A DNA stretch of 64,000 bases from Palaemon carinicauda (taxonomy: Eukaryota > Arthropoda > Malacostraca > Decapoda > Palaemonidae), in NCBI RefSeq assembly GCF_036898095.1, contig NC_090729.1:74493519-74557518 (forward strand). Direction: 5' to 3'. The notes under the pieces are model-generated. The model worked only from the letters and a program-made list of their open reading frames with translations. It was not told where the DNA came from and searched no databases. The stretch's first letter is position 1, and the number at the start of each line of letters is the position of its first letter. The position numbers and the translations under genes were made by a program. Of this stretch, positions 11,381-22,595 are shown piece after piece.

Positions 11381-12404
11381 CGAAGGAGGCAGCCAGAGCG
11401 ATTGCCAAAGCAAGGAGAACATCCACTCTCAGAATCTATCAGTCTCAAGGGGAAGTCTTCCGTAGCTGGTACAAGACCAATGCAGTTTTCCTCAACCAGT
11501 ACCACTGTAACCCAGATTGCTGACTTCCTGTTATATCTAAGGAAAGTAAGATCCCTTTCAGCTCCTACGATCAAGGGTTACAGAAGTATGTTGGCAGCGG
11601 TTTTCCGCCACAGAGGCTTGGATCTTTCCACCAACAAAGATCTACAGGACCTCCCTAGGTCTTTTGAGACCTCAAAGGAACGTCGGTTGTCCACTCCAGG
11701 CTGGAATCTAGACGTGGTCCTAAGGTTCCTTATGTCATCAAGATTTGAACCTCTCCAATCAGCCTCTTTTTAGGACCTCACATTAAAAACTCTTTTCCTC
11801 GTGTGCTTGACAACAGCTAAAAGAGTAAGTGAGATCCACGCCTTCAGCAGGATCATTGTTTTCACATCTGAAACGGCTACATGTTCCTTGCAGCTCGGTT
11901 TTTGCTAAACGAGCTTCCTTCACGTCCTTGGCCTAAGTCGTTCGAGATCCCAAGCCTGTCCAACTTGGTGGGGAATGATCGGAAGAGAGTACTTTGCCCA
12001 GTTAGAGCTCTTAGGTACTATCTAAAAAGGTCTTAACCTTTACAAGGACAATCAGAAGCCTTATAGTGTGCTATCAAGAAACCTTCTTTTCCAAGTTCTA
12101 AGAACTCAGTTTCTTACTATTCAGGCTTCTGATTAGAGAAACACATTCTCATCTGAAGGAAGAAGACCTTGCTTTGCTGAAGGTAAGGACACATGAAGTG
12201 GGAGCTGTGGCTACTTCAGTGGCCTTCAAACAGAGCCATTCTCTGCAGAGTGTTATGGATGCAACCTATTGGAGAAGCAAGTCAGTGTTCGCATCATTCT
12301 ATCTCAAAGATGTCCAGTCTCTTTACGAGTACTGCTACACCCTGGGACCATTCGTAGCAACGAATGCAGTAGTAGGCGAGGGCTCAGCCACTACATTCCC
12401 ATAA
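11235..12404 (+). pseudogene. Tyrosine recombinase remnant, copy B
   Basis: Counterpart of 2345-3514 with the same TAG after SASF (about 11771) and the same loss of the catalytic Arg in the H-x-x-R box (HEVG, codon 12201-12203). The 76-codon C-terminal frame with the nucleophile Tyr (ASFYLKDV) is open. It is not functional. Confidence 0.87.
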
Positions 12405-12789
12405 TCCCATAACCTTTTAACCTTTCTCTTGAATACTTTTTATGGGTTGTACAGTCGGCTAAGAAGCCTTCCACATCCTTGTTGATTTGGCGGGTGGTCA
12501 ATTCTTTCTTGAGAAGCGCCGAGGTTAAAGGTTGTGATGAGGTCCTTTAGTATGGGTTGCAGCCCTGTATACTTTAGCACCTTTGAGTTGATTCAGCCTC
12601 CCAAGAGGAACGCTGCGCTCAGTAAGGAAGACGATCTTATTAAAGGCAGAGTAACGGTTCAAGTCGACTTCCTTACCGGGTACTTATTATTTCATTGTTA
12701 TTGTGGATAACTGATTATATGAAATACGGGATACTTAGCTATCCTTTAATCTTGTACACTGGTTTTCACCCACCCCCCTGGGTGTGAAT
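12405..12789 (+). other. 3' untranslated region of copy B
   Basis: Non-coding. It matches 3515-3894 except for a few indels near 12510. No gene seen. Confidence 0.75.
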
Positions 12790-13120
12790 CAGCTACATGA
12801 TTATCGGGTAAGTTTAATATTGAAAAATGTTATTTTTATTAGTAAAATAAATTTTTGAATATACTTACCCGATAATCATGATTTAATCGACCCTCCCTTC
12901 CTCCCCATAGAGAACCAGTGGACCGAGGAATAATTGAGGAGGTGTCAACAAGAAGTACTTGAGTACCTGGCCACAGGTGGCGCTGGTAAGTACACCCCCT
13001 TCTAGTATTGTGATAGCTGGCGTATCCCACCATAGAATTCTGTCGGGCAACGGAGTTGACAGCTACATGATTATCGGGTAAGTATATTCAAAAATTTATT
13101 TTACTAATAAAAATAACATT
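12790..13120 (+). repeat. ICR plus right ITR, copy B
   Basis: Same layout as at 3895-4225: ICR at about 12790-12885, right ITR at about 12925-13120. The right flank is the gamma left ITR (CCTAACTATACAAACC), unlike copy A, whose right flank is a MITE. The two copies are therefore separate insertions. Confidence 0.88.
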
Positions 13121-13184
13121 TTTCCTAACTATACAAACCTTAGCTATTTATACAAATTTGAGTACTTGTGTGTAGTTGTAAGTT

Positions 13185-14403
13185 TTCTACACTATTTCCA
13201 GATTCCAATCCATGCATCTTCAAGGAAGTATTTAAGGATCATACTAGACAACAAGAAATACCAGTTCAAGGTGCTGAGCTTCGGTCTTTTTACAGCACCT
13301 TAGGTCTTCACGAGAGTGTTCTCCCTGGTGTCATCTTGGGCTCACAGAATTGACATCCGTCTCCTACAATATCTGGACGACTGGCTGATTCTAACAGACT
13401 CGGTGGTAAACCTTCTTCAACACTGAGACAAACTTCTGAGGCTTTGCCCTGATGTAGGGATCATGGTAAACCTCGAGAAGTCGTCTCTGCTTCCCTCTCA
13501 AAGACTGGTATACTTAGGTATATCATAGACAACGATCTTCAAAAAGTCTTCCCATCAGATGACAGGGTAGTGAGGTTGAAGAAGGTAGCAAGACCATTCC
13601 TCAGACGAGAACTCCCAGCCCAGAGATGGCTGTGTCTTCTTGGGTACCTAGCATCCTTGGTTCGTCTAGTTCCCAACGGCCACCTCGGGACCCGATCTCT
13701 CCAATGGCGGCTAAAGTCAATGATTCCTTCGTTTTAGTTCCTATGGGACTGAAAGAACAGATGGTGGGTGGCAGACGAGAATCTCCTCAAGGGAGTCGAC
13801 CCTCTCGCCCTCCCTTCGTACTTGGTGCTCTTTTCAAATACATCAAAAGAAGGGGGGAGGGGGGTTGCTTACATGCTGCACCACTCAGCCTCAGGCCTAT
13901 GGTCAGAGTCTGAAGGGTACCAACACATAAATTTCTTAGAGATGAAGGCAGCCTTCCTGGCCCTTCAACAGTTCCAACAGTTCATGGCAGGTCACTGTTT
14001 GCTGGTGATGAGCGACAACAGTCACTCTTTGCTGATGATGAGCGACAACAGTCACTCTTTGCTGATGATGAGCGACAACACCGCTGTATTAGCTAACATT
14101 AACAAACAAGGCGGTACCTTTTCGCAGCCCCTATCCCATCTGGTAGTAGAGATATTGAGATGGGCAGAAGACAACTTGGGGCCCCTATCAGCATGCTTCA
14201 TTCCGGGCAAAAGGAATGTGCTCGCAGAAAACCTGAGGAGAGCGACTTAGATACTGGGCTCCGAGTGGTCTTTAAATCATCTAGTAGCCAACAAAATCCT
14301 GACTTTGTGGGCTTACCTGACTGTGGATCCCAAGCCTCTCTGGCAAGATGCATTCCAACAGCGGTGAAACAACATCGACCTTTACGCCTTTTCCTGGGTT
14401 ACT
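13185..14403 (+). pseudogene. RT and RNase H remnant of copy G
   Basis: Begins inside the RT at IPIHASSRKYLRI, followed by YQFKVLSFGLFTAP and a TAG stop, then YLDDWLILTDS in a shifted frame, the thumb (LLPSQRLVYLGI) and an RNase H region (HINFLEMKAAFLAL, then SDNTAVLANINKQGG, and CFIPGKRNVLAENL). An internal deletion at about 13185 removed everything between the left ITR and the RT palm. It has many stops and frameshifts. At 14403 the sequence runs into the MULE; the methyltransferase-like segment resumes at 41813. Confidence 0.8.
14011..14080 (+). repeat. 30-bp tandem repeat within the RNase H active-site box
   Basis: The unit AGCGACAACAGTCACTCTTT (first 20 of 30 bases) starts at 14011, 14041 and 14071. 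It encodes SDNSHSLLMM per unit and so triplicates the SDN motif that carries an RNase H catalytic Asp. The reading frame is preserved. Confidence 0.9.
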
Positions 14404-16325
14404 GTAATCTCATTGCAGTAAATTCATCGCGGTAATTTCGTTGCAGTAATTTCATCGCATAGCAAATACATATTAGAGAATTTCAGTGCAAAGTAATTTC
14501 ATTGCAATACATTACATCTCAAGGTAATTTCATCACATCACTATATGTAGTATAAGATCAAAGAGTGTAATAAAATAATGCTTCATTAAAGAAAGTGTTA
14601 ATTCAAGTACTAATACATGGTAATGAAAAATTTGGTTTAAAGACATCTTACAAATTATATTAAAAAAGAAGAAAAAGCACATTTTACATATTCCCATCAA
14701 TATTCAGAAAGACAAATTATGGGCAATACCCCTAAGATAGTCGAGCAATTCTCGATTTTCATAATCGTTAGCGATGCGTTGGATTCTAGCTGCACTATCC
14801 TTATATATTTTCTTACGGCCAGGAATGTTACTACCAGCGACATGCTGCTCCATTATAGCTTCATTTCTGGATTGTTCTTTTTTCAAAATTTCTAAGAACT
14901 TCCAAATAGTGGGATGTGATGCGCCAATCAATTCGTTGAATGAACGATGCCAAGCTTCACAAGAATTGTTTGATTTTAGAGGCACCTTGCCTGGCAGTGT
15001 CGAAGCAATTTCATAAGCTATGATCAAATCGAGGAGGTCAACGTCCTGAGCAACGGTTTGGGCATCCAATCCAGTTGTCCTCCACGTAATCTGAAACCGG
15101 CTGTGCATTTTCAAGATAATCATTATTATCAATTTGATATTCAAAAGTGCCAACTACATCTACGATAGGCACGAATGCAATTGAAGTAAGCATGCACATG
15201 ATTAATGCAAAATCTGCATAACTCTCATACAACTGTTGTAGGCCATTCCTTTGAATAGCCCGAAATATACACTGTGAAAAATTAAATAGACAGCCTTTTT
15301 TAATTGAATTGGGAAAAACTGATCTGAAAGCATTAATTGCCGTGCATTCAAGATCGGTCATTATTTGGCTAGGTGATAAATTTGGCTCTAAGGTTTTTAG
15401 TTGTTGAAAAGCTTCTCGTAACTCTCTTCGTTTTGTTTGGCCATTAATAGTGTACAGCTGTTGTTCTGAAAGTTCCATCTGCATACCATTTATCTGCACT
15501 AGCTAATGCCTGTAAATTTCTTTGAGTTGAAAATATAATAATTCGGTATAGTCCATCATTGCTGTCAAAAAGAAAAGGTTGATTTGCGTGTGTTATAGTG
15601 TAGTTTGGAGGTATATTTAGCTGGAATAAAGATGCCAAGTTCGCTGGGACTTGTGCTGCAACACTTCTAGCATTTCGAATTTTCCTTTTTAAAAGCTGAG
15701 GGGTTGGTAGCTGACTAGCAACAGCTTTTGATACTCCAATGTATGCCTGGGATGCGATGCAATGAGTAGTTTCCTGCGTCGAAATGGCTTTTTCTTTTAC
15801 GGCATTTATAACTTTAGTGGCTTCAACACGAGCCTGCATGATTGTGTTCTCCAACTCGTTTTGTAATAGATTCTTGATTTGTATGAACTCGAGCCTGGCA
15901 CTTAGTTGTATAAACTTCATCACATTTCCAAATGGTATTTTCACCAGTTTTCCTTTCTCTCACAAATAGACTACCATTATCTATGAGCCTTTTCTTATTT
16001 CGTGAGCTTAAGACATATTCGAGAGACATTCTGAGGGCTAAACTAGAACTGAATAAAATTGTAAGAAATAGACTACAAGTAAGTTTCTTTTATAGGAAAA
16101 ATAATAGAAGTGGCTTGAGCAAAAAGCAGTTGTTTAAAAATATTAACTATTGCACTATTGCTCTGAAATTATCCTACGATGTAATGTAATTACTCTTAAT
16201 ATGCATTTGCTATGCGATGAAAGCACCTGCACTGAAATTCTCTAATATGTATTTGTTATGCGATGAAATTACTGGATCGAAATTACTAATGTGAATTTAC
16301 TGCAATGAAAATACTGCAATGAATT
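14404..16325 (-). mobile_element. Mutator-like DNA transposon (FLYWCH type), inside copy G
   Basis: Long imperfect inverted repeats (about 14404-14495 and 16220-16320) share internal words such as TTTCATCGCATA and AGAGAATTTCAGTGCA. Each repeat itself contains several copies of TTTCATTGCAGTAA-like words. The body encodes a MULE transposase on the minus strand. I could not identify target duplications with certainty: the left edge is degenerate and the right edge abuts DIRS copy D. Confidence 0.8.
14704..16029 (-). pseudogene. FLYWCH zinc finger plus MULE transposase, frameshifted
   Basis: Read on the minus strand, it starts at ATG 16029 with a FLYWCH-type zinc finger (LFVRERKTGENTIWKC, ending GEHNHAG). 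A linker and then the MULE transposase core follow: WYADGTF (first catalytic Asp), QLYTINGQTKRRE, MTDLECTAINAFRSVFP (second Asp), a Cys-rich GCLFNFSQC box, and the C-terminal CEAWHRSFNELI region. It ends at 14704. Frameshifts near 15830, 15490 and 15090 break it into four frames. The domain order is that of animal MULEs with FLYWCH DNA-binding domains. It would cut and paste the flanking inverted repeats if intact. Confidence 0.85.
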
Positions 16326-16680
16326 TTTTGGGCTCAGGCCATGTTGTCCTGATGGAAGGTTCCTTTAAGTAGCTTCCTAGGGTATATTTGACTACAGTGA
16401 TATTCCAAGAGAATTTAACTTAAGGTCTCCAGAATTCTAACTCCTGGCGGAAATATCCTTAAAGTTTCCTTTAAGGATATCGCATAATATCAGGGGACGT
16501 ATTCTTGACACGCCACATAGCAATCTTCACCCCGCATAGCGTTTATGCTTCGAGGGGGTAAGTGGCAAAATAAAAGGGGAGCCGTTATTAAGTTTCCCTT
16601 CCTCCGTTACTATTTGAGTATGTAGATTGCGCCATCGTTGCCGCCATGTTTATTCCTTTATCTCTAGTGATCTCGCTCGG
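16325..16680 (+). repeat. Left ITR of copy D
   Basis: Matches the reverse complement of 41400-41812 over more than 300 bp, and also the ITRs of E (45550-45990 and 56400-56757) in either orientation. Confidence 0.88.
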
Positions 16681-19009
16681 TGATTTTCCCGGTTGCTCTC
16701 TCGTTACTTTGGATCATTTTGGATTTATCATGCAATCTCCAGCCTCTTCTGCCTCTGGAAAGTTGATTATTTGATCTTTACATTGTATAAATTTTAGCTC
16801 TTGCCTCACAGTGAAATTAAGTCAAATTAAGTTAAACTTAGTGGAAGAGCTGTTGCCTGAACCAGAGGCGTCTTCGGCGCTGTCGTTCGTAACGCATGAG
16901 TTATTTAGTTAGCCAGAACGACTTTCCCGGTATAAATAGCATAAATAAAGATAGCTATTTAGTCTTCATTGCTAGGAGTTAATTATATTATGCCTATAGT
17001 ATTCGTAATAGTTTCGGCAATTTAGGTAACCGAACCTTGCTTACGCTAGGCTTCCTAGCCTAGGCATTTCAGTTTACTTTCATGCATGATATAATAGACA
17101 TTCCTAGTGTTATTAAATTTAAATGAAGCTATTTAGGCAATTTATACATGTGAGATATATTGATTGCATATAAAATTTTCCTCTTCTAAAATAGTAAATG
17201 AGAGAGTTTTGGTGATTTAGGTAGTCGATTCTCGTTGCTGCGGGGCTACTAGCTTAGTGGCTTTAGTATACTTTCATACATGTTCCTCGGTTACCCTCTT
17301 GTATCGTTTTATCTCCTAGAATTATTATATAAAGCGATACTTGTCTGCAGTGGAGATTTAAGGGTAATCCCTCCTTCCCTCTGAGTGTAGCCTTAGGCTA
17401 CAACCCTAGTTGGTCGTGCCTCGAGTTGTCATTCAGGTAGGACTAGGCTAGGGTTTTCTGTCCCTTCCCTTAGCCGCAGATGTAGATAGTCTTGTGCCGG
17501 CAGCTGGCTGGCAGGTTGAATAGTCATTCCCCTGTCGGATTACGCTGCCGGCATAGGAGGCTAGACCTCCCTAGACCGCACCTTAAGGGGTTATATGATA
17601 TTACCACCTTCTCCCTGTGGTCTAGTAGACATTCTTCTGCCGCCTAGGATGGCGCCGGCACTGGAACTCTGTTTCTCTCTAGTTCAGGGGTGGCGGCAAG
17701 ATTGCTGCCGGCCCCTTAACTGTATTGGCAGACCCTAGGCTGGAGAATAGATATTCTCCTGCCGCCTAGGATGGCGCTGATACTGAAACAGAGTTTCTTT
17801 AGGGTGTGGTAGGACCGGCAACCCTGCCGGCTCCTTCGACTCCTCATACAGGACCCTTTTCCCTTCCCCCCTCTGTCCTTTAGTGATGGTCTAGCCATCG
17901 CAACCCTTTGGCCGTCGTCCTACAATCTCACCGCTTGCCGGCAGGTTGTAGGGCTGGCACGGGCTTCTGCTGGTAGTAGCCTAGTCGCTCAGCTTTCCCT
18001 TATGGACGCAAGGCTCTGGGAGAGCTGGGCCAGCTGGGCCGGCTGCCGGCAGAGGATCTCTTTACTTTAGAGTATTCTTCAGTCCTCTCTTGGACTGCCA
18101 TTCACAAACCTATGGCCGGCAGAGACCGGCAATAGTTGTGGATGGGTGGAAGCCTGAACAATATATTCTCCCCTTCCATTTGAAACCTCATTCTGGAGGA
18201 AGGCAGTAAGACAGAGCTCTTACATCATCCTTCAATCCTTGGTTTCTCTCTCTCTATCGGCTAGTGCCGCCGGGTACTAACCTAACCGGCAGCTGCCGGC
18301 CTCTACCCTATCCGGCAAGGTGCTGGCTGGACTTGTGCGCTGGCAGCCAACGAGCCGCCGGCACAACTGACTTGGCCAGCAAGAGCTGGCTGGGTTCAGA
18401 CTGCCGGCCACTACCCTGACCGGCAAGACACCGGCTGGACTAGTGCACCGACAGCCGGCGACCTGCCAGCGGCCGGTAAGCAGCCACCTACCATGAACTG
18501 TGCCCCATGCCGGCTAGAACTACAGTATATGACTATACAGTAGCCATTATATTTGCAGTATAGATAATACTGCAAACAGAAAACTATAGCATAAGGTATA
18601 TAGTAGTTAAATTTCCAACATACTCTGTGTGTCCATGCGCAGTCTATTGTTGAGACCATACTATATAAGGAAAGTAATTTTCTTTCCATACACTGATAGA
18701 TGATCAGTTATAAATGACCCTCATTATTAAACCTTTTGGAAGTTGGTGTTAAGTTACACTTATCTATCCTTACAGGGTAGAACTCTTCCAATGGGCCTCC
18801 TGATTAGGATAACCCTAGGCTTTAATTTTGAGTGAGGTCACAGCAATTGGCTGGGCAGGAAACACATGTATGTGTATTTCCTAATTCATTTCTTAGCTTA
18901 CCTATCCTAAGCTATATGCAATAAAATGCAAAAATATTATTAATAATATTTATATAGTTTATCAAGTGAGATGAACTACCATATACTCATTTTGTTTTCC
19001 TCTTTACAG
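16681..19009 (+). other. Leader of copy D, with a GCCGGC-rich segment
   Basis: No convincing gene. The first part (to about 17480) is AT-rich. From about 17490 to 18500 the words GCCGGC, CCGGCAG and CTGCCGGC recur dozens of times, giving a strong local GC peak. The same arrangement lies at about 54560-55640 in copy E on the other strand, so it belongs to the element. The last bases form a splice-acceptor-like tract. Confidence 0.65.
18995..19009 (+). promoter_or_regulatory. Probable 3' splice site before beta gag
   Basis: TTTTCCTCTTTACAG followed by GAGGACCA. Copy E has TTTTCCTCTCTTTACAG followed by GAGGACCA at the same point (minus strand, edge at 53995/53996). The 2-base length difference lies only in the pyrimidine tract and would shift the frame of any ATG upstream, while the sequence after the AG stays aligned. 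This fits an intron ending here. The donor was not identified. Confidence 0.5.
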
Positions 19010-20955
19010 GAGGACCACCCTAAGTGCCGCAGTGTCTTATGCAACGTCAGGAGCAAGGACTTCTGCGGCCACAAGGAGTGCAGGGAGCACTCCCACTGTT
19101 CCATCACCAAGGGATCTCTCAAGTATTGGGACCCCCAGGTATGTAATGTATGCAAAGCCTTGGTTACTGAGGCCTTTGATGACCCCAAGACAATGGAGTC
19201 AAGGGATGCAGCACTGAGTACGCTGCGTAGATGGGTCCGTGGCTTCCAGAAGAACGCCACGGGGCCTTACCTTCCGAATGACCGGATGCGGGCCTATTTA
19301 TTCCCTAAGGCATCTGCGGATGCCATCATACCACAGCCTCACCCTGAGATCCCTTGTGTCCAGATTTCCGTAGATACAGATGTCTCTGATGCGATGAAGG
19401 ACATCCATCTAGATGAGAGGATGTCAGAGGTGTCAGAAGACACCGAAAAGGACCTTCTTGCGGAAGGTCAGGAAGAGGAGTCTACGTTGGCTCCTGAAAC
19501 GGAAGAGGATGAAGTCGAAACGGTGTCCGCTTCGTCGGTTCCAGCCCCAGAACCAGTGCCCTCTACGTCCTCTGCTCCTCCATCTGATGAAACGGGAAGA
19601 CCCTGTATACCCTCATGTCTATGATGGAGAAGTTTCAGAAGCAGAGTGAAGAAAGGGAAGCTGCATTGAGGAAAGAGATACATCAGCTCGCAGCATCCCG
19701 TGGGTCTCACAAGAGACTCAATGTGAAGGATCTTCCTTCGTGTTCTGAGGTAAACCCGTGGAGGCATGCAGAGTACATGCTAATCACAAACGGGAAGATA
19801 TTTATCTCAGAGAAGCTGGGAGCTGTCTTCATTGAAGACATCGACTTTTGGCCCAGCTTCGAGTCTTATCCAGACTGCTTCGTCCGTCTAAAGGCAGAAC
19901 CCGTGTCTAAAGAGGAGATAGTGCAGAAAGAGGTCATAGTTCTTGACCATGCAAAAGCTCAAGCTTTAATGGCTAGCAGTTTGAAAGACAGGGGCTTCAC
20001 TAACTCTAAAGTGCCAGCCCTGAGTAAGAAACACCCTTCCTTTCTTGCTCCAGCTACACTGGCCTTTCCCTTTGCGGGAAAAGGGTTCAAGGCAGTAATG
20101 AAGGCAGTAGAAGCTGGGAAACCTTATCCTACACTTGAGGAGTGTAGACCATTATCCCTAGCTCTGCCTACAGACCACACGGACTGGAAGGAAATACATC
20201 TTACCTTCTCAGTCGGGAAGTTGGAGGCGGATATTGCTGGACGCCAGTTCAGTGAAAACCTCCCTAAGTTGTCTGACTTTCTCTTGCGAAGAGAGCAAGA
20301 GACAAAGGAAAGGCTTGCCGCCTCTCTGTCCCTTCAGACCACCTTGGAGGCAATGGCAAGTGACCATAGATCCCCAGATATGTTTATGGTCGTGGCCAAG
20401 TCACACTTGGCAACTCTGGTCAAGGACTTCTATGGTTTCGTTAGTGCCAGAAGGGCTTGCAGGGAGTCTGTGTTTGCCTCGGCAGCAGTAAAGCACGAAC
20501 CTAGGAAGTTGATATCTTCCAATATATGGGTAAAGGACCTCTTCCTGAGTGAAGTGGTCAAGGAAATAGTCGACAAGGCCGCCATGGAGAACAGGAGTCT
20601 TCTCCAAAAGTGGGGTATGTTGACTAAGAGGAAGTCTTCCCCGAATGAGGGTTCCCAACCGAAAAGGAAGAAAAAGAGACCAAGGTTGCCCTCTCGCCCC
20701 GCCAGACAAACACAACTTCCCATGACCGCGGTGCCCCAGATGGTGGCACAACCCCAACCCACCTACCAGATGGTACCCCAGCAGGTAGTGACCCAGTCAT
20801 CAGCCTTTACTCCCACCTATGAGAGGCAGACCACTACCTTTTGCCCTAAAGGTAGAGGGTCAAATAGAGGTTCCTCTAGGCGCCCCTCAAGAGGGAGAGG
20901 GGGTAGGGGAGGGTGCGGTCAAGGAGGCAAGTCCTCCGGACAACCGAAGCAATGA
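19010..20955 (+). pseudogene. gag-like protein, copy D (one frameshift)
   Basis: Structural (Gag-like) protein of the retroelement, expected to package the RNA. The first frame (to 19624) has a Cys/His cluster (CRSVLCNV, CGHKEC, HSHCS, CNVCKAL), then a conserved segment (RRWVRGFQKNATGPYLPN) and an acidic Glu/Ser-rich stretch. A frameshift near 19600 leads to the second frame (19615-20955) with a coiled-coil-like start (EKFQKQSEEREAALRKEIHQL), a globular region (about 80-330) and a basic RGG-type tail (RGSNRGSSRRPSRGRGGRGG). The last 137 bp overlap pol. Copy F carries an open version of the C-terminal part. Confidence 0.82.
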
Positions 20956-22595
20956 GATGCTTCCGGTAGAAGGAAGACTCCAATTATTTCGGGTTCGCTG
21001 GACCTTTGATCCCTGGCCCCACAGCCTAATCAAGAACAGACTAGGTTGGAGCTGGAAGACAGCTCCACCATCATTTCTTCAATTCTTCCAACACTCCACC
21101 CCCGTTCTGGAAGAATATACCCGAGAACTCTTGAGCAAACGGGTGATAAGGAGGGCAAAGTCCATCAAATTCCAAGGAAAGCTGTTTTGTGTTCCCAAGA
21201 AGGACTCAGACAAACTCAGAGTCATTCTGGACTCGTCGCCACTCAACAAGTTCATAGTAAACGACAAGTTCGATATGCTGACCCTTCAACACATAAGGAC
21301 CCTGTTGCCAAAACGGGCGTACATAGTCTCCATAGACATGGCAGATGCCTATTGGCACATTCCAATCAATCGCCAACTCTCCTCCTACCTAGGATTCAGG
21401 CTACAAAAGAGGAAGTACGTCTTCAGAGCCATGCCCTTCGGACTAAACATAGCCCCAAGGATCTTTACGAAGCTTGCAGATGCAGCCTACCTTGATGATT
21501 GGCTGGTGTGGGCAGCATCCGAAATGGAATGCATGCAAGCATCTAAGAAAGTGATCCAGTTCCTGGAACATCTGGGATTCAAGATCAACGTCAAAAAGTC
21601 TTGACTATCTCCAGCTCAGGAGTTTCAATGGCTAGGAATACATTGGAACTTACAGTCACACCGCCTCTCCATTCCATTAAAGAAGAGGAGAGAGATAGCG
21701 GGATCTGTCAAGAGACTACTGAAATCCGACAGGATTTCAAGACGCCAACAGGAGAGAGTGCTGGGCTCCCTTCAGTTTGCATCAGTGACAGACCCAGTGC
21801 TAAGAGCACAGCTAAAAGATGCATCAGGAGTCTGGAGAAGATACGCATCAAATGCTCGAAGAGATCTAACAAGACCGATACCGAATCGACTACGGACGCA
21901 TTAAAGGAAGGATGGGGAGGTCACTCTCACCAATGGAAAGTCCAAGGGACTTGGTCCTCTCTATTCAAGACCTTCCATATCAATATATTGGAGGCCATGG
22001 CAGTCTTCCTCACGCTGAAGAAATTGTCCACTCGCCATTCAGTCCACATAAGACTGATTCTGGACAGCGAGGTGATAATGAGATGTTTGAATCGTCAAGG
22101 CTCGAGATCACCCCAACTCAACCAAGTGATGTTGGCCATCTTCAGCTTGGTGGAAAGAAGAGATGGCACTTATCAGCAGTTCACCTTCAAGGGTTCCGCA
22201 ATGTGACGGCGGACGCTCTATCCAGGCTAACGCCGATAGAGTCAGAATGGTCCTTAGACGCAGAATCATTCTCTTTCATCTTACATCAAGTCCCAGAATT
22301 GCAGATTGACCTCTTTGCGACGAGCGACAACAATAAGCTACCTTGTTATGTGGCCCCATACGAGGACCCTCTAGCGGAAGCGGTGGACACCATGTCCCTT
22401 GACTGGAACAGATGGACCAGGATTTATCTGTTCCCTCCAACCAACCTTCTGCTGAAGGTCCTCAACAAGCTGAGATCTTTTCAAGGAACAGCAGCCCTAG
22501 TGGCTCCCAATTGGCCCAAGAGCAACTGGTTCCCTCTAGTATTGGAATTGCAGCCGAGGCTGGTCCCTCTGCTGGACCCAGTTCTGACTCAATAA
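20819..22595 (+). pseudogene. RT/RNase H/methyltransferase-like pol, copy D
   Basis: The first frame runs 20819-21604: RLQLFRVRWTFDPW, then RT motifs KLFCVPKKDSDKLRVILD, VSIDMADAYWHIPI, FGLNIAPRIF and YLDDWLVWAAS. About 14 codons between the ADA and YLDD segments are deleted compared with E and F, and a TGA follows NVKKS. RNase H (DALKEGWGGHSH, HINILEAMAVFLTL, DSEVIMRC) and the methyltransferase-like segment (IDLFATSDNNKLPC, IYLFPPTNLLL) follow in other frames up to 22595. The first RNase H Asp lies at a small deletion at about 21895. Defective. Confidence 0.85.

Larger units (their letters stand above)
5767..13120 (+). mobile_element. DIRS-like family alpha, copy B (defective), inserted in left ITR of G
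   Basis: Both ends are visible: left ITR from TTTTCAATATTAAAC at 5767 and right end AAAATAACATTT at 13120. The order is left ITR, long non-coding leader, truncated gag, foreign segment with minisatellite and MITE, pol remnant, YR remnant, 3' UTR, ICR, right ITR. There is no direct target duplication beyond the shared run of T, as expected for recombinase-mediated insertion. From 8216 on it is nearly identical to copy A. Confidence 0.9.
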
